Origin: Collinsella sp.
GTDB taxonomy: Bacteria > Actinomycetota > Coriobacteriia > Coriobacteriales > Coriobacteriaceae
NCBI GenBank assembly: GCA_019414465.1
Contig: DXLY01000060.1
Span: 4,825 to 10,810 of the forward strand
Reading direction: 5' to 3'
Length of the DNA: 5,986 nucleotides
In this document: in pieces, positions 1 to 5,939 of the stretch
Position numbering within the stretch: the first letter of the stretch is position 1
How the letters are laid out: each line of letters starts with the position of its first letter
Position numbers and translations under genes: made by a program
The notes under the pieces: generated by a model
What the model was told of the DNA's origin: nothing
Database searches by the model: none
The model's input: the letters and a program-made list of their open reading frames with translations, nothing else

Positions 1-242
1 TCGAGGCCAAAGGCCGATCCGCCCGAAAGGCAGACGGCGTGGACCTTATCGACGGTGTTTTCGGGACGCAGCAGGTCGGTCTCACGCGAAGCGGGGGCAC
101 CACCACGTACGTCAACGCCGCCGGTGGCACCCTCGGGCGCCACGATTACGGTGCAGCCGGTGCCAGCCTCCTCGTCCGTATAGTTGCCAAAGCAAAAGCC
201 ATCGACATTGCAAACATCGATGGCTTCGAGCAGTGTGTCCAT
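1..242 (-). CDS. P1 family peptidase (DmpA/S58), N-terminal part, cut by window edge
   Basis: The first 80 codons of a minus-strand gene are visible and the rest lies beyond the left edge. The translation begins MDTLLEAIDVCNVDGFCFGN and carries the conserved N-terminal blocks of the P1/DmpA family: GTGCTVIVAPEGATGGVDVR (about residues 28-47), then RGGAPASRETDLL, then CLSGGSAFGL just before the edge. Family members (DmpA aminopeptidase, BapA, NylC-type hydrolases) are self-processing N-terminal-nucleophile hydrolases that act on small peptides or amides. The catalytic nucleophile lies further downstream, so activity cannot be judged here. The ATG at 240-242 is supported by a good Shine-Dalgarno TAGGAGA (minus strand, 247-253). 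The gene lies 99 bases after maf, with a terminator-like hairpin between them, so it may be its own transcription unit. The family call is strong; the substrate is unknown. Confidence 0.87.
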   Translation of the reverse strand, partial: MDTLLEAIDVCNVDGFCFGNYTDEEAGTGCTVIVAPEGATGGVDVRGGAPASRETDLLRPENTVDKVHAVCLSGGSAFGL

Positions 243-264
243 GTGTTCTCCTATCGGTTTTCCG

Positions 265-281
265 CCGGGCCTTATGCCCGG
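265..281 (-). other. short hairpin in the leader of the P1 peptidase gene
   Basis: A perfect 6-bp inverted repeat, CCGGGC and GCCCGG, is separated by 5 bases and lies 11 bases upstream of the peptidase gene's Shine-Dalgarno. On the minus strand no U run follows it, so it is not a typical terminator. It may be a 5' leader stem or have no function. Confidence 0.35.
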
Positions 282-301
282 TCGGGATCCGTACGGTACG
301 G

Positions 302-334
302 CAAAATTGTAGGCGCTGGGGGATACCCAGCGCC
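302..334 (-). terminator. probable intrinsic terminator after maf
   Basis: A perfect 9-bp inverted repeat (GGCGCTGGG at 312-320 and CCCAGCGCC at 326-334, 5-base loop) starts 7 bases past the maf stop codon. Read on the minus strand it is followed by TACAATTTTG, a short and interrupted U tract. The stem is strong but the tail is weak, so termination may be partial. The TACAAT after the stem also resembles a -10 box for the peptidase gene, but no -35 partner is seen. Confidence 0.65.
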
Positions 335-341
335 AGAGCAA

Positions 342-923
342 TTACGAGAGTTTTTGAATCGCGCGTGCGACGCGAGCGATGGGCAAGCCCACCACGCTGT
401 AGAAGTCACCCGAAATATCGTGCACAAGCATGCGGCCGCCTGTGCCTTGGATGCCGTAGGCCCCGGCCTTGTCCATGGGTTCGCCGGAGGCAACATAGCG
501 CTCGATCTGCTCGTCGGTAAGCTCATAGAACGTCACGTCGGTCACATCGACAAATGACAGGCTCTCGGCGGCATGCGGAGCTGTAGCGTCGCCGGCTTTA
601 ACGATGCAGACGCCGGTCGCCACCTGGTGCGTGCGGCCCGAAAGCTCGCGGAGCATGGTGCGCGCCTCGTCCCCGTCTGCCGGCTTGCCCAAAATTTGGC
701 CGTCAAAGGTGACAATAGTATCGGCCGCGACGGTCAGTTCGTTGGGCTCGGCATGTTCGGCCGTGACGGCAGCGGCTTTGGCACGCGCCAAGCGCTCGAC
801 GAGTGTAAGCGGAGCTTCGCCATCAAAAGGCGTTTCGTCGATATCTGCGGGAATCACGCGAATGTCATAGCCCGCCTCGCGCATCAACTCGATGCGGCGC
901 GGTGATTGCGAAGCCAAAATCAT
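342..923 (-). CDS. maf: Maf family nucleotide pyrophosphatase, likely dTTP/UTP type
   Basis: A 193-residue protein with the full Maf signature. The N-terminus MILASQSPRRIELM matches the family's S-x-S-P-R-R substrate loop. AADTIV with Asp68 follows near residues 66-71, then LGK (78-80), SGRTHQVATGV (95-104), and DKAGAYGIQG (151-160). The DKAGAYGIQG form is typical of the YhdE-like subfamily, which hydrolyses dTTP, UTP and modified pyrimidine nucleotides to the monophosphate and pyrophosphate; the YceF (m7GTP) subfamily differs there. Length is normal for the family and no expected motif is missing. It is cytosolic, with roles in house-cleaning of nucleotide pools and in septum control in some species. 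The ATG overlaps the stop of the DJ-1 gene as ATGA (920-923), implying translational coupling, with a GAGGG Shine-Dalgarno candidate inside the upstream gene. The start gives the canonical N-terminus directly. Substrate preference is inferred from motif only. Confidence 0.95.
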   Translation of the reverse strand: MILASQSPRRIELMREAGYDIRVIPADIDETPFDGEAPLTLVERLARAKAAAVTAEHAEPNELTVAADTIVTFDGQILGKPADGDEARTMLRELSGRTHQVATGVCIVKAGDATAPHAAESLSFVDVTDVTFYELTDEQIERYVASGEPMDKAGAYGIQGTGGRMLVHDISGDFYSVVGLPIARVARAIQKLS

Positions 924-1462
924 AGCTGAATGCCCTCGGCGACCTTCTCGACGGCCTTGTCGCCGGCGAGCGTGCGCAGCAGCTCAAGCGCAAAGGGGAG
1001 CGACTGGGCCATGCCGCTGGCGGTGATGATGTTGCCGTCTTGCGTAACCTTCTCGCCGGTATAGGCGCCTTCGGGGAAGCTTTTCTCAAAGCCAGGGAAG
1101 CACGTGGCGTGGCGCCCCTCGAGTAGGTCGAGCTCGCCCAGGATAAACGGGGCGGCGCAGATGGCGGCAACGTGCTTGGTCGCGGCGAACTCGCAGACCA
1201 CGTCGCAGACGCGCTGATCGGCACGCAGGTTGGTGGCACCGGGCAAGCCGCCGGGCAGCACGACGCAGTCGTACTCGTCAAAGTTGATCTCATCAAAGAG
1301 CGCATCGCAGGTCACGGGGATCTGCAGCGAGCTTACGACCTCACGTGTGGGCATAATCGAGACGAGCGTGGCACGCACACCGCCGCGACGCATGACATCG
1401 ACCATGGTCAAGCATTCAATAGTTTCAAAGCCATCGGCGGCGAGAACGGCAACGCTGGGCAT
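920..1462 (-). CDS. DJ-1/PfpI family protein (class I glutamine amidotransferase-like)
   Basis: A 180-residue DJ-1/ThiJ/PfpI superfamily protein, closest in layout to bacterial YajL and human DJ-1. The N-terminus MPSVAVLAADGFETIE carries the conserved Glu (Glu16) that lies near the active-site Cys. VDVMRRGG (21-28) matches human DJ-1 very closely. VVLPGG (67-72) is the family loop, and AAICAAP holds the nucleophile-elbow Cys102. Family members are linked to oxidative-stress protection, chaperone or deglycase/glyoxalase-like activities; which applies here cannot be told from sequence. The start at 1462 is chosen because AAAGGA lies about 6 bases upstream and the protein then begins at the family's first beta strand. 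In-frame ATGs at 1477 and 1486 add eight residues and lack a ribosome site. The stop overlaps the maf start (ATGA). No secretion signal is seen. Confidence 0.93.
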   Translation of the reverse strand: MPSVAVLAADGFETIECLTMVDVMRRGGVRATLVSIMPTREVVSSLQIPVTCDALFDEINFDEYDCVVLPGGLPGATNLRADQRVCDVVCEFAATKHVAAICAAPFILGELDLLEGRHATCFPGFEKSFPEGAYTGEKVTQDGNIITASGMAQSLPFALELLRTLAGDKAVEKVAEGIQL

Positions 1463-1568
1463 GAGGGTTCCTTTCATAGGCGGCATACAATTAGCCGTCT
1501 TATACCCCGAAGACCTCCGCTTGCCACGCTCGATTTCTCAATGATTTATCTGAGCAATGATTGAGTGG
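1463..1568 (-). promoter_or_regulatory. intergenic region upstream of the DJ-1/maf pair, possible promoter
   Basis: This 106-base gap separates the methyltransferase stop from the DJ-1 start. It is more AT-rich than the flanking genes. On the minus strand there is a TATAAG box at about 1498-1503, about 36 bases before the DJ-1 ATG, but the hexamer 17 bases further upstream (TGGCAA) is a poor -35. No clear intrinsic terminator for the methyltransferase gene is visible, so read-through into DJ-1/maf is possible. The pair may use this weak promoter, read-through, or both. Confidence 0.35.
1539..1562. repeat. 8-bp direct repeat with 16-bp period upstream of the DJ-1 gene
   Basis: CAATGATT occurs at 1539-1546 and again at 1555-1562, with eight bases between. 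The flanks also form an inverted repeat, CTCAAT (1537-1542) and ATTGAG (1560-1565). Lying just past the methyltransferase stop and upstream of the putative DJ-1 promoter, it could be a protein binding site or a chance repeat. Confidence 0.4.
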
Positions 1569-2882
1569 CTAGTTGCGCCTAAGGTGGACGACGGTCTCGC
1601 AGTGGAAGGTTTGTGGGAACAGATCGACTGGCGTGATCTTTACGGGGGAGAAGGTGCCTTCTTCGACAAAGCGTTTGAGATCGCGCGCCAGGGTGGCCGG
1701 GTCGCAGCTCACGTAGGCTACATCGCGAGCACTCGTGCTGGCGATAAGGTCGATCGCCTCGGGGGCGAGGCCTGCGCGCGGCGGGTCGACCACCAAGACG
1801 TCGGCATCCTGGTCGGGGAACTCGCGCACCGCGTCTCCGCCAATGACGTCGACGTTATCAAGCTTGTTGATCTCCAGGTTACGGCGCAGGTCGCGCACGG
1901 CCGGACCGTAGGCCTCGACGGCGGCAACAAAGTCGCAGCGGCGGGCGAGCGGCAGGGTAAAGGTGCCGGCGCCGCAGTACAGGTCCACGGCAAGCTCGTC
2001 TTCCTGCGGATCGAGTGCGTCCATAACGAGCTCGATCAAAATCTCGGCACCCTTGGTGTTGACCTGGAAAAACGATGGGGCGGACAAGCGCATCTGGCCG
2101 GCAGCGATGTTCTCGGTCCACGAGCCCTCACCGGCGAGCATCTCCACCTTGGAAACGCGGCGGGCCTTCTTCTCGCCCTTGCTCATGACGCGCACGACGC
2201 TCGTGGGGTGTGCGGCGTCTGCCAGCACGCGGGAGACCTGCGAGCGCGGAAAAGAGCCTGTTGGCGTCCAGAGTGCAACCTCGAGCGCCTTGGTGCGGCG
2301 CGATGCACGAATGCCCACGCGTTCGAGTCCCAAGTCATGGCTGCCGCTTAGATAGTTGAGTGCGCCGACGACCGATTTGAGCGCCTTGGGAAAACGTTTA
2401 TCGAACAGCGGGCACGCATCGACGGTCACGATTTTGCTGGGGTCGACACCGTGCATGCCAAGGCGCACGCGACCGTTGACGACGGTCGGTTCGAGCTCGA
2501 TTTTATTGCGGTAGCCCCAGTCGTCCTTGGTGTGGCAGATGGGCTGTACCAACTCATCGACCTGCTCAGGAGCGAACTTGCCGATGCGCTCGAGCGTGGA
2601 GCGCAGGTTTTGCTCCTTGGCGGCGAGCTGTGCCGTGCGTGAGAGATTGCCCCACGAGCAGCCGCCGCAGATGCCCACGTAGGGGCAGGGAGGCTGAATG
2701 GGATCGGGGCTCGGCTCCAGAATCTCGGTCGTGCGGGCGCGCATGAACGACTTGCCGTCCTGTGCGACCTCGGCCTCGACGGTGTCGCCTGCCACGGCGC
2801 CCTGCACAAAGACGGCTTTGCCGTTGTCGGCGTGCGCCAGCCCGTCGGCGCCGTAGGTCATCGATTCTATAGTGAGCTTCAT
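1569..2882 (-). CDS. rlmD: 23S rRNA (uracil-C5)-methyltransferase, RlmD/RumA family
   Basis: A 437-residue class I SAM methyltransferase of the TrmA/RumA family, which converts a uridine in 23S rRNA to 5-methyluridine. The order of parts is canonical. An N-terminal TRAM-like beta-barrel region (about 1-60) comes first. Then come the [4Fe-4S] cysteines in CPYVGICGGC (Cys66, Cys72, Cys75), with the fourth probably Cys157 in DACPLF. The SAM-binding motif VDLYCGAGTF is at 299-308 and VVDPPRAGL is near 364-372. The catalytic Cys393 lies in YVSCDPATLARDL, and the C-terminal FHCETVVHL contains the general-base Glu429. The start at 2882 puts MKLTIESMTYGADGLAH at the N-terminus, as in the family, with AGG/CAGGG just upstream. 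Upstream in-frame ATGs at 2897 and 2918 lack ribosome sites. Gram-positive homologues (RlmCD) can modify both U747 and U1939, so the exact site is not settled. A strong terminator separates it from ppk. Confidence 0.93.
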   Translation of the reverse strand: MKLTIESMTYGADGLAHADNGKAVFVQGAVAGDTVEAEVAQDGKSFMRARTTEILEPSPDPIQPPCPYVGICGGCSWGNLSRTAQLAAKEQNLRSTLERIGKFAPEQVDELVQPICHTKDDWGYRNKIELEPTVVNGRVRLGMHGVDPSKIVTVDACPLFDKRFPKALKSVVGALNYLSGSHDLGLERVGIRASRRTKALEVALWTPTGSFPRSQVSRVLADAAHPTSVVRVMSKGEKKARRVSKVEMLAGEGSWTENIAAGQMRLSAPSFFQVNTKGAEILIELVMDALDPQEDELAVDLYCGAGTFTLPLARRCDFVAAVEAYGPAVRDLRRNLEINKLDNVDVIGGDAVREFPDQDADVLVVDPPRAGLAPEAIDLIASTSARDVAYVSCDPATLARDLKRFVEEGTFSPVKITPVDLFPQTFHCETVVHLRRN

Positions 2883-2928
2883 ATCCCTGCCTGTCATTCG
2901 TGTTGTTGCTCGCACCATGGTAGCAGGG

Positions 2929-2972
2929 AAAAGCGCCCCGCATCCGAGGCTTTCCTCAAATGCGGGGCGCTT
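2929..2972 (-). terminator. intrinsic terminator after ppk
   Basis: A perfect 13-bp inverted repeat (AAGCGCCCCGCAT at 2931-2943 and ATGCGGGGCGCTT at 2960-2972) has a 16-base loop that itself contains a small GAGG/CCTC hairpin. Read on the minus strand it ends in TTTT (2932-2929) and then CCC. It lies 23 bases past the ppk stop and about 48 bases before the methyltransferase start. The stem is very stable; the U run is short. It should insulate ppk from rlmD. No clear promoter for rlmD is visible in the short gap. Confidence 0.85.
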
Positions 2973-2993
2973 CTACAAACTGCTTCTACAAAC
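2969..2993. repeat. tandem 13-bp repeat between the ppk stop and its terminator
   Basis: GCTTCTACAAAC is present at 2969-2980 and 2982-2993, giving two copies with a 13-base period and no mismatch over 12 bases. The left copy shares its first four bases with the terminator stem. The right copy ends two bases before the ppk stop codon (TAG, 2996-2998 on the complement). It looks like a slippage duplication. Confidence 0.8.
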
Positions 2994-2995
2994 GA

Positions 2996-5398
2996 CTATT
3001 TCGTCTTGCCGGTAATGAGCGTCTTAAGACCCAGGCCGATCAGGCCCAGGCCCATGCGCACACGACCGGGGCGATGGCGCTCGATGGCCTTGGTCTTGCC
3101 GGCGGGCTTATCGCGACGGGCGCTCGTCTCGGGTGCGGGCTTAGCTGCCTGCGGCTCGGGCTGAGGTGCAGGTGCGGGCTCGGGCTCAATGACGGTCGCC
3201 TGGACCTTCTGAACCTCGGGTGTGGCCGGCTGCGGCTTAGGAGCAGGGGCGGGCTTTGCCTCAATGACGGGCTCGGGCGCGGCCTCGGCGTTGCGGTAGG
3301 CACGCTCCAGCAGGGCTTCCTGCGAGTTGAAGGGTTTCTCACCCTCTGCGCGCTCCACGGGGACCCAGGTGCCGTCGCTCGTGAGGCTGCGGGCCTTCAC
3401 GTTGTCGCGCAGCTGCATGCTCATGTACTCGTGCACCAGGGCGCGGCAGGTGGGGTCGAGCACGGGGAAGGCGATCTCCACGCGGTGCTCGGTGTTGCGC
3501 GTCATCATGTCGGCCGAGCTCAGATAGATCATGTCCGAGTCCACGCCAAAGGCGTAAACGCGCGCATGCTCCAAAAAGCGTCCGACGATAGAACGGACAT
3601 GCACGTTCTCGGTCTTGCCAGGAACGCCCGGCTTGAGGCACGAGATGCCGCGGATGATCATGTCCACGCGGACTCCTGCGCACGATGCCTCGGCGATCTT
3701 GTCGATGACCTCGCGGTCGGTGAGCGAGTTGAGTTTAAAGAACACGCGGGCGGGCTCGCCGGCGAGGGCGCGCTGGATCTCGCGGTCAAGCCCGCGCATG
3801 ATGAGCGGTTTCAGTCCGACGGGCGCCACACCCAGGAAGCGGTAATCGCCGCGCAGGTTGCCCAGCGACAGGTTGCGGAAGAACAGGTTGGCGTCCTCGC
3901 CGATGCCGGGGTGAGCGGTCATGAGCATAAAGTCGCTGTAGAGTTTGGCCGTCTTCTCGTTAAAGTTGCCGGTGCCCAGCAGCGTCAGGCGCGTTAGCGC
4001 CATGCCCTCGCGATAGGTGAGCTGGCAGATCTTGGAGTGGCACTTAAAGCCCTCGGAGCCGTAGATGACGGTGCAGCCGGCCTCTTCCAGGCGCTCGGCC
4101 CACTCGATGTTGTTCTGCTCGTCAAAGCGCGCGCGGAGCTCCATGAGCACCGTGACCTCTTTGCCGTTCTCGGCGGCATCGATCAGTGACTCGCACAGGC
4201 GGCTCTGCTTGGCCACGCGGTAGAGCGTGATGCGCAGTGAGATGCACTCGGGGTCGTAGGCGGCCTCGTGCACCAGATCCAGGAAGGGGTTCATGGCCTC
4301 ATAGGGATAAAAGAGCAGCTTGTCGTGCTGAAGTACCTGCTCGCGGATGGAGCGGGTCATATCGATGGTGGGGTTGGGCTGCGGCTTAAACGGCGTAAAG
4401 AGCAGCTCGTTGCGCAGGTGCTCGGGAATCTTGCCCTCAATGCCAAAGACGTAGCCTAGGTCGAGCGGGATATCGCAGGTAAAGACAGAGCGGCGCGAAA
4501 GCTCGAGCGCCTTGCGGATGGTCTTGAGCGTCGCCTTCTCGAGCGACCCCGAGACCGCGAGCACCACCGGCTGCAGGCGCAAGCGTTTCTTGAGGATGCG
4601 CTTCATGTGCTGACGGTAATCCTCTTCCTCCTCGACGCCCTCGCCGTCCGGGTCGATGTCGGCGTTGCGGGTGACGCGGATGAGCGCGCGGTCGAGCGGC
4701 TTATAGGAGCCAAAGCAGCTGTCCAGGCAGGCGAGGATGACGTCCTCGAGTAAGATGTAGGAGTAGGTGCCGGTGGGCGAGGGGATCTCGACCACGCGGT
4801 TCATCGAGGTGGGAATCTCGATAAGGCCCAGCAGACTCTCCTCGTCGGTGACGCCGTCCAGGCCGCAGGCCAGGTAGAGTGCGCCGTTGCGCAGGTTGGG
4901 GAAGGGGTGGCGCGGGTCAATCACCAGCGGTGAGATGACCGGCGACACGTAGGCCTGGAAGTAACGGGTTACAAAGGTGCGCTCCTCGGGCGTAAGCGAA
5001 TCGATGCGGGCGCGGTGAACGCCCAGGGTGTCGAGCTTGCCCTCGATGCTCTTAAAGATGGACTCCCATCGGGTAAGGAGCCCGGGCAGCTCTGCCATGA
5101 CAGCATCGACCTGTTCGGAGGCGGTCATATTGCTCTTGTTGTCGACAGGCTGTTTTTTGAGCTCTGCCAGATCGGACAGGCCGCCCACGCGCACCATGAG
5201 AAACTCATCGAGGTTAGACTCGAAAATCGACACGAACTTTAGCCGCTCGAACAGCGGAACGGTCTCGTCGAAGGCTTCGTCAAGCACACGGTTGTCAAAG
5301 CGCAGCCAGCTGAGCTCTCGGTTCTGCGTGTACGAGAAGTCGCGCGGCGGCTTACGCAGCTTTGCGGCGGCTTGCTTTTTTTCGATTTTGCTCGGCAT
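2996..5398 (-). CDS. ppk: polyphosphate kinase 1 with long Pro/Ala-rich C-terminal tail
   Basis: An 800-residue PPK1, which reversibly polymerises the gamma-phosphate of ATP into inorganic polyphosphate. The N domain has ELSWLRFDNRVLDEA (28-42) and FESNLDEFLMVRVGGL (59-74). The catalytic half has ISLRITLYRVAK, ELRARFDEQNNIEWAERL, the phospho-acceptor His454 in GFKCHSKICQ, GTGNFNEKTAKLYSDF (475-490), and the second His611 in IVGRFLEHARVYAFG. YLSSADMMTRN and HRVEIAFPVLDP complete the core, which ends near residue 690. Usual PPK1 length is about 690-730; here about 95 extra residues follow (see the tail repeat and finding). The start at 5398 is preferred because GGA lies about 9 bases upstream; the ATG at 5404, two codons earlier, is possible but too close to it. 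The ribosome site is weak either way. The gene is divergent from the right-hand gene and has its own terminator. Confidence 0.97.
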   Translation of the reverse strand: MPSKIEKKQAAAKLRKPPRDFSYTQNRELSWLRFDNRVLDEAFDETVPLFERLKFVSIFESNLDEFLMVRVGGLSDLAELKKQPVDNKSNMTASEQVDAVMAELPGLLTRWESIFKSIEGKLDTLGVHRARIDSLTPEERTFVTRYFQAYVSPVISPLVIDPRHPFPNLRNGALYLACGLDGVTDEESLLGLIEIPTSMNRVVEIPSPTGTYSYILLEDVILACLDSCFGSYKPLDRALIRVTRNADIDPDGEGVEEEEDYRQHMKRILKKRLRLQPVVLAVSGSLEKATLKTIRKALELSRRSVFTCDIPLDLGYVFGIEGKIPEHLRNELLFTPFKPQPNPTIDMTRSIREQVLQHDKLLFYPYEAMNPFLDLVHEAAYDPECISLRITLYRVAKQSRLCESLIDAAENGKEVTVLMELRARFDEQNNIEWAERLEEAGCTVIYGSEGFKCHSKICQLTYREGMALTRLTLLGTGNFNEKTAKLYSDFMLMTAHPGIGEDANLFFRNLSLGNLRGDYRFLGVAPVGLKPLIMRGLDREIQRALAGEPARVFFKLNSLTDREVIDKIAEASCAGVRVDMIIRGISCLKPGVPGKTENVHVRSIVGRFLEHARVYAFGVDSDMIYLSSADMMTRNTEHRVEIAFPVLDPTCRALVHEYMSMQLRDNVKARSLTSDGTWVPVERAEGEKPFNSQEALLERAYRNAEAAPEPVIEAKPAPAPKPQPATPEVQKVQATVIEPEPAPAPQPEPQAAKPAPETSARRDKPAGKTKAIERHRPGRVRMGLGLIGLGLKTLITGKTK
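3152..3271 (-). repeat. duplicated 15-residue module in the PPK tail
   Basis: Residues 710-724 (PVIEAKPAPAPKPQP) and 735-749 (TVIEPEPAPAPQPEP) match at 10 of 15 positions, with a 25-residue period. At DNA level CTCAATGACGG recurs exactly at 3185-3195 and 3260-3270. This indicates an internal 75-base duplication within the disordered tail, since diverged. Confidence 0.7.
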
Positions 5399-5415
5399 AT
5401 GCATCTGTCCGTTCA

Positions 5416-5430
5416 GTCCCCGTGGGGGAC
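5416..5430 (-). promoter_or_regulatory. GC-rich hairpin in the ppk leader
   Basis: A perfect GTCCCC/GGGGAC inverted repeat with a 3-base loop ends 11 bases upstream of the ATG at 5404. If transcription starts further upstream, this stem would lie next to the weak ribosome site and could limit ppk translation. No experimental or motif support beyond the pairing. Confidence 0.4.
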
Positions 5431-5440
5431 GGTTGCCTAA

Positions 5441-5454
5441 CACTATTCACTATT
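5441..5454. repeat. tandem 7-bp repeat upstream of ppk
   Basis: CACTATT is repeated head to tail at 5441-5447 and 5448-5454 (AATAGTG twice on the ppk strand), about 43-56 bases upstream of the ppk start. Direct 7-bp repeats are the form of binding site used by PhoB/PhoP-type regulators, but this sequence is not a match to a known PHO box consensus. Confidence 0.4.
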
Positions 5455-5519
5455 GTCTCAATTTAGTCGACCTATGGCACGGACGTATCGCGTGAACGGT
5501 ATCTTTACCTACTTCTTAC

Positions 5520-5541
5520 GCTGACAAGCCATAGAGCTGAC
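5520..5541. promoter_or_regulatory. paired GTCAGC boxes and a possible -35 element upstream of ppk
   Basis: GCTGAC occurs at 5520-5525 and 5536-5541, a 16-base period (GTCAGC twice on the ppk strand). The copy nearer ppk overlaps TTGTCA (5522-5527, minus strand), which matches five of six bases of a -35 box. At 17-18 bases downstream only AGATAC or GATACC is found, a weak -10. This is a candidate ppk promoter/operator, with low certainty. Confidence 0.25.
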
Positions 5542-5685
5542 GCTCTTCGCGTTGTGAAAAACGGTCTATATCCTCACTCAACTGGTGAGTATGTGTGAAT
5601 AAGAATGATAGGTAGCTGAATATCATCGAATAGAGACAGAAACACGAACAAGCGTCATTTATATACATAAAACCGTTTTAGATAT

Positions 5686-5720
5686 GCAATTCTTAATCGA
5701 AAGATTGGAGTTGTAATTGC
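5686..5720. repeat. imperfect hairpin with GAAA tetraloop
   Basis: Outer arms GCAATT (5686-5691) and AATTGC (5715-5720) enclose an inner stem AATC-GAAA-GATT (5695-5706), with unequal internal loops. The GAAA loop is a stable tetraloop in RNA read on the plus strand. It lies in the AT-rich part of the divergent region; function unknown. Confidence 0.35.
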
Positions 5721-5845
5721 GAATGATTTTTAAGAAAAAAGAGCATTTACCTTAGAAAAGCTACTTTAGAACGCCGAAGTGCATTATGGGGGAATCATAT
5801 TCGATATACCGTTCATCGAACTTTGTTGACCGTTCGGGGGCGAGG

Positions 5846-5874
5846 TGGAATTGCGGGTGATATTTGGATATAAC
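5846..5874 (+). promoter_or_regulatory. possible promoter of the right-hand gene
   Basis: TATAAC at 5869-5874 matches five of six -10 bases and would place the transcript start near 5881, just before the two leader hairpins. The hexamer 17 bases upstream (TGGAAT, 5846-5851) is a poor -35. The -10 call rests on similarity and position only. Confidence 0.35.
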
Positions 5875-5890
5875 TAGAGCTGTCAGCAAG

Positions 5891-5939
5891 CAGCACCCGT
5901 TACGGAAGGGTGCTGAGAGATTCGGCCGTAAGGCCCGAA
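5891..5939 (+). promoter_or_regulatory. two-hairpin 5' leader of the right-hand gene
   Basis: The first stem is a perfect 8 bp, CAGCACCC (5891-5898) with GGGTGCTG (5908-5915), and a 9-base loop containing ACGG that can close further as TT-ACGG-AA. The second, after a 5-base spacer, is TTCG-GCC closed by a GTAA tetraloop with GGC-C-CGAA (5921-5939, one bulged C). An 8-base purine-rich run leads into the AGGAGG ribosome site (5948-5953). There is no U run, so this is not a terminator; regulation at translation or of mRNA stability is more likely. It lacks the conserved cores of the TPP, glycine and c-di-GMP riboswitches. Confidence 0.5.

Noticed and set aside
39..557. Open plus-strand frame of 172 codons at the left end
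   Set aside because: It is antisense to both the P1 peptidase start and the C-terminal part of maf and spans the terminator hairpin between them.
1463..1568. Intrinsic terminator after the methyltransferase gene
   Set aside because: Only weak stems such as GGCGGC/GCCGTC (with a wobble pair and a 9-base loop) are present, without a U run in the right place.
1557..2351. Open plus-strand frame of 264 codons opposite the methyltransferase gene
   Set aside because: It is antisense to the SAM-binding and catalytic motifs of RlmD, has no clear ribosome site and looks like a mirror of GC-biased codons.
2960..3997. Open plus-strand frame of 345 codons opposite the 3' part of ppk
   Set aside because: It lies fully antisense to the conserved PPK1 core and tail, overlaps the terminator stem, has a Gly/Leu/Arg-rich low-complexity start and no recognised motif. 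Long antisense frames are expected in GC-rich genes.
5399..5443. Longer ppk start at the GTG at 5441-5443
   Set aside because: The extra residues would be encoded by the GC-rich hairpin and part of the 7-bp repeat, with no ribosome site ahead, and do not resemble a PPK1 N-terminus.
5891..5939. Guanidine-II (mini-ykkC) riboswitch, suggested by paired hairpins with ACGG in the first loop
   Set aside because: That class needs an ACGR loop on both hairpins; the second loop here is GTAA.
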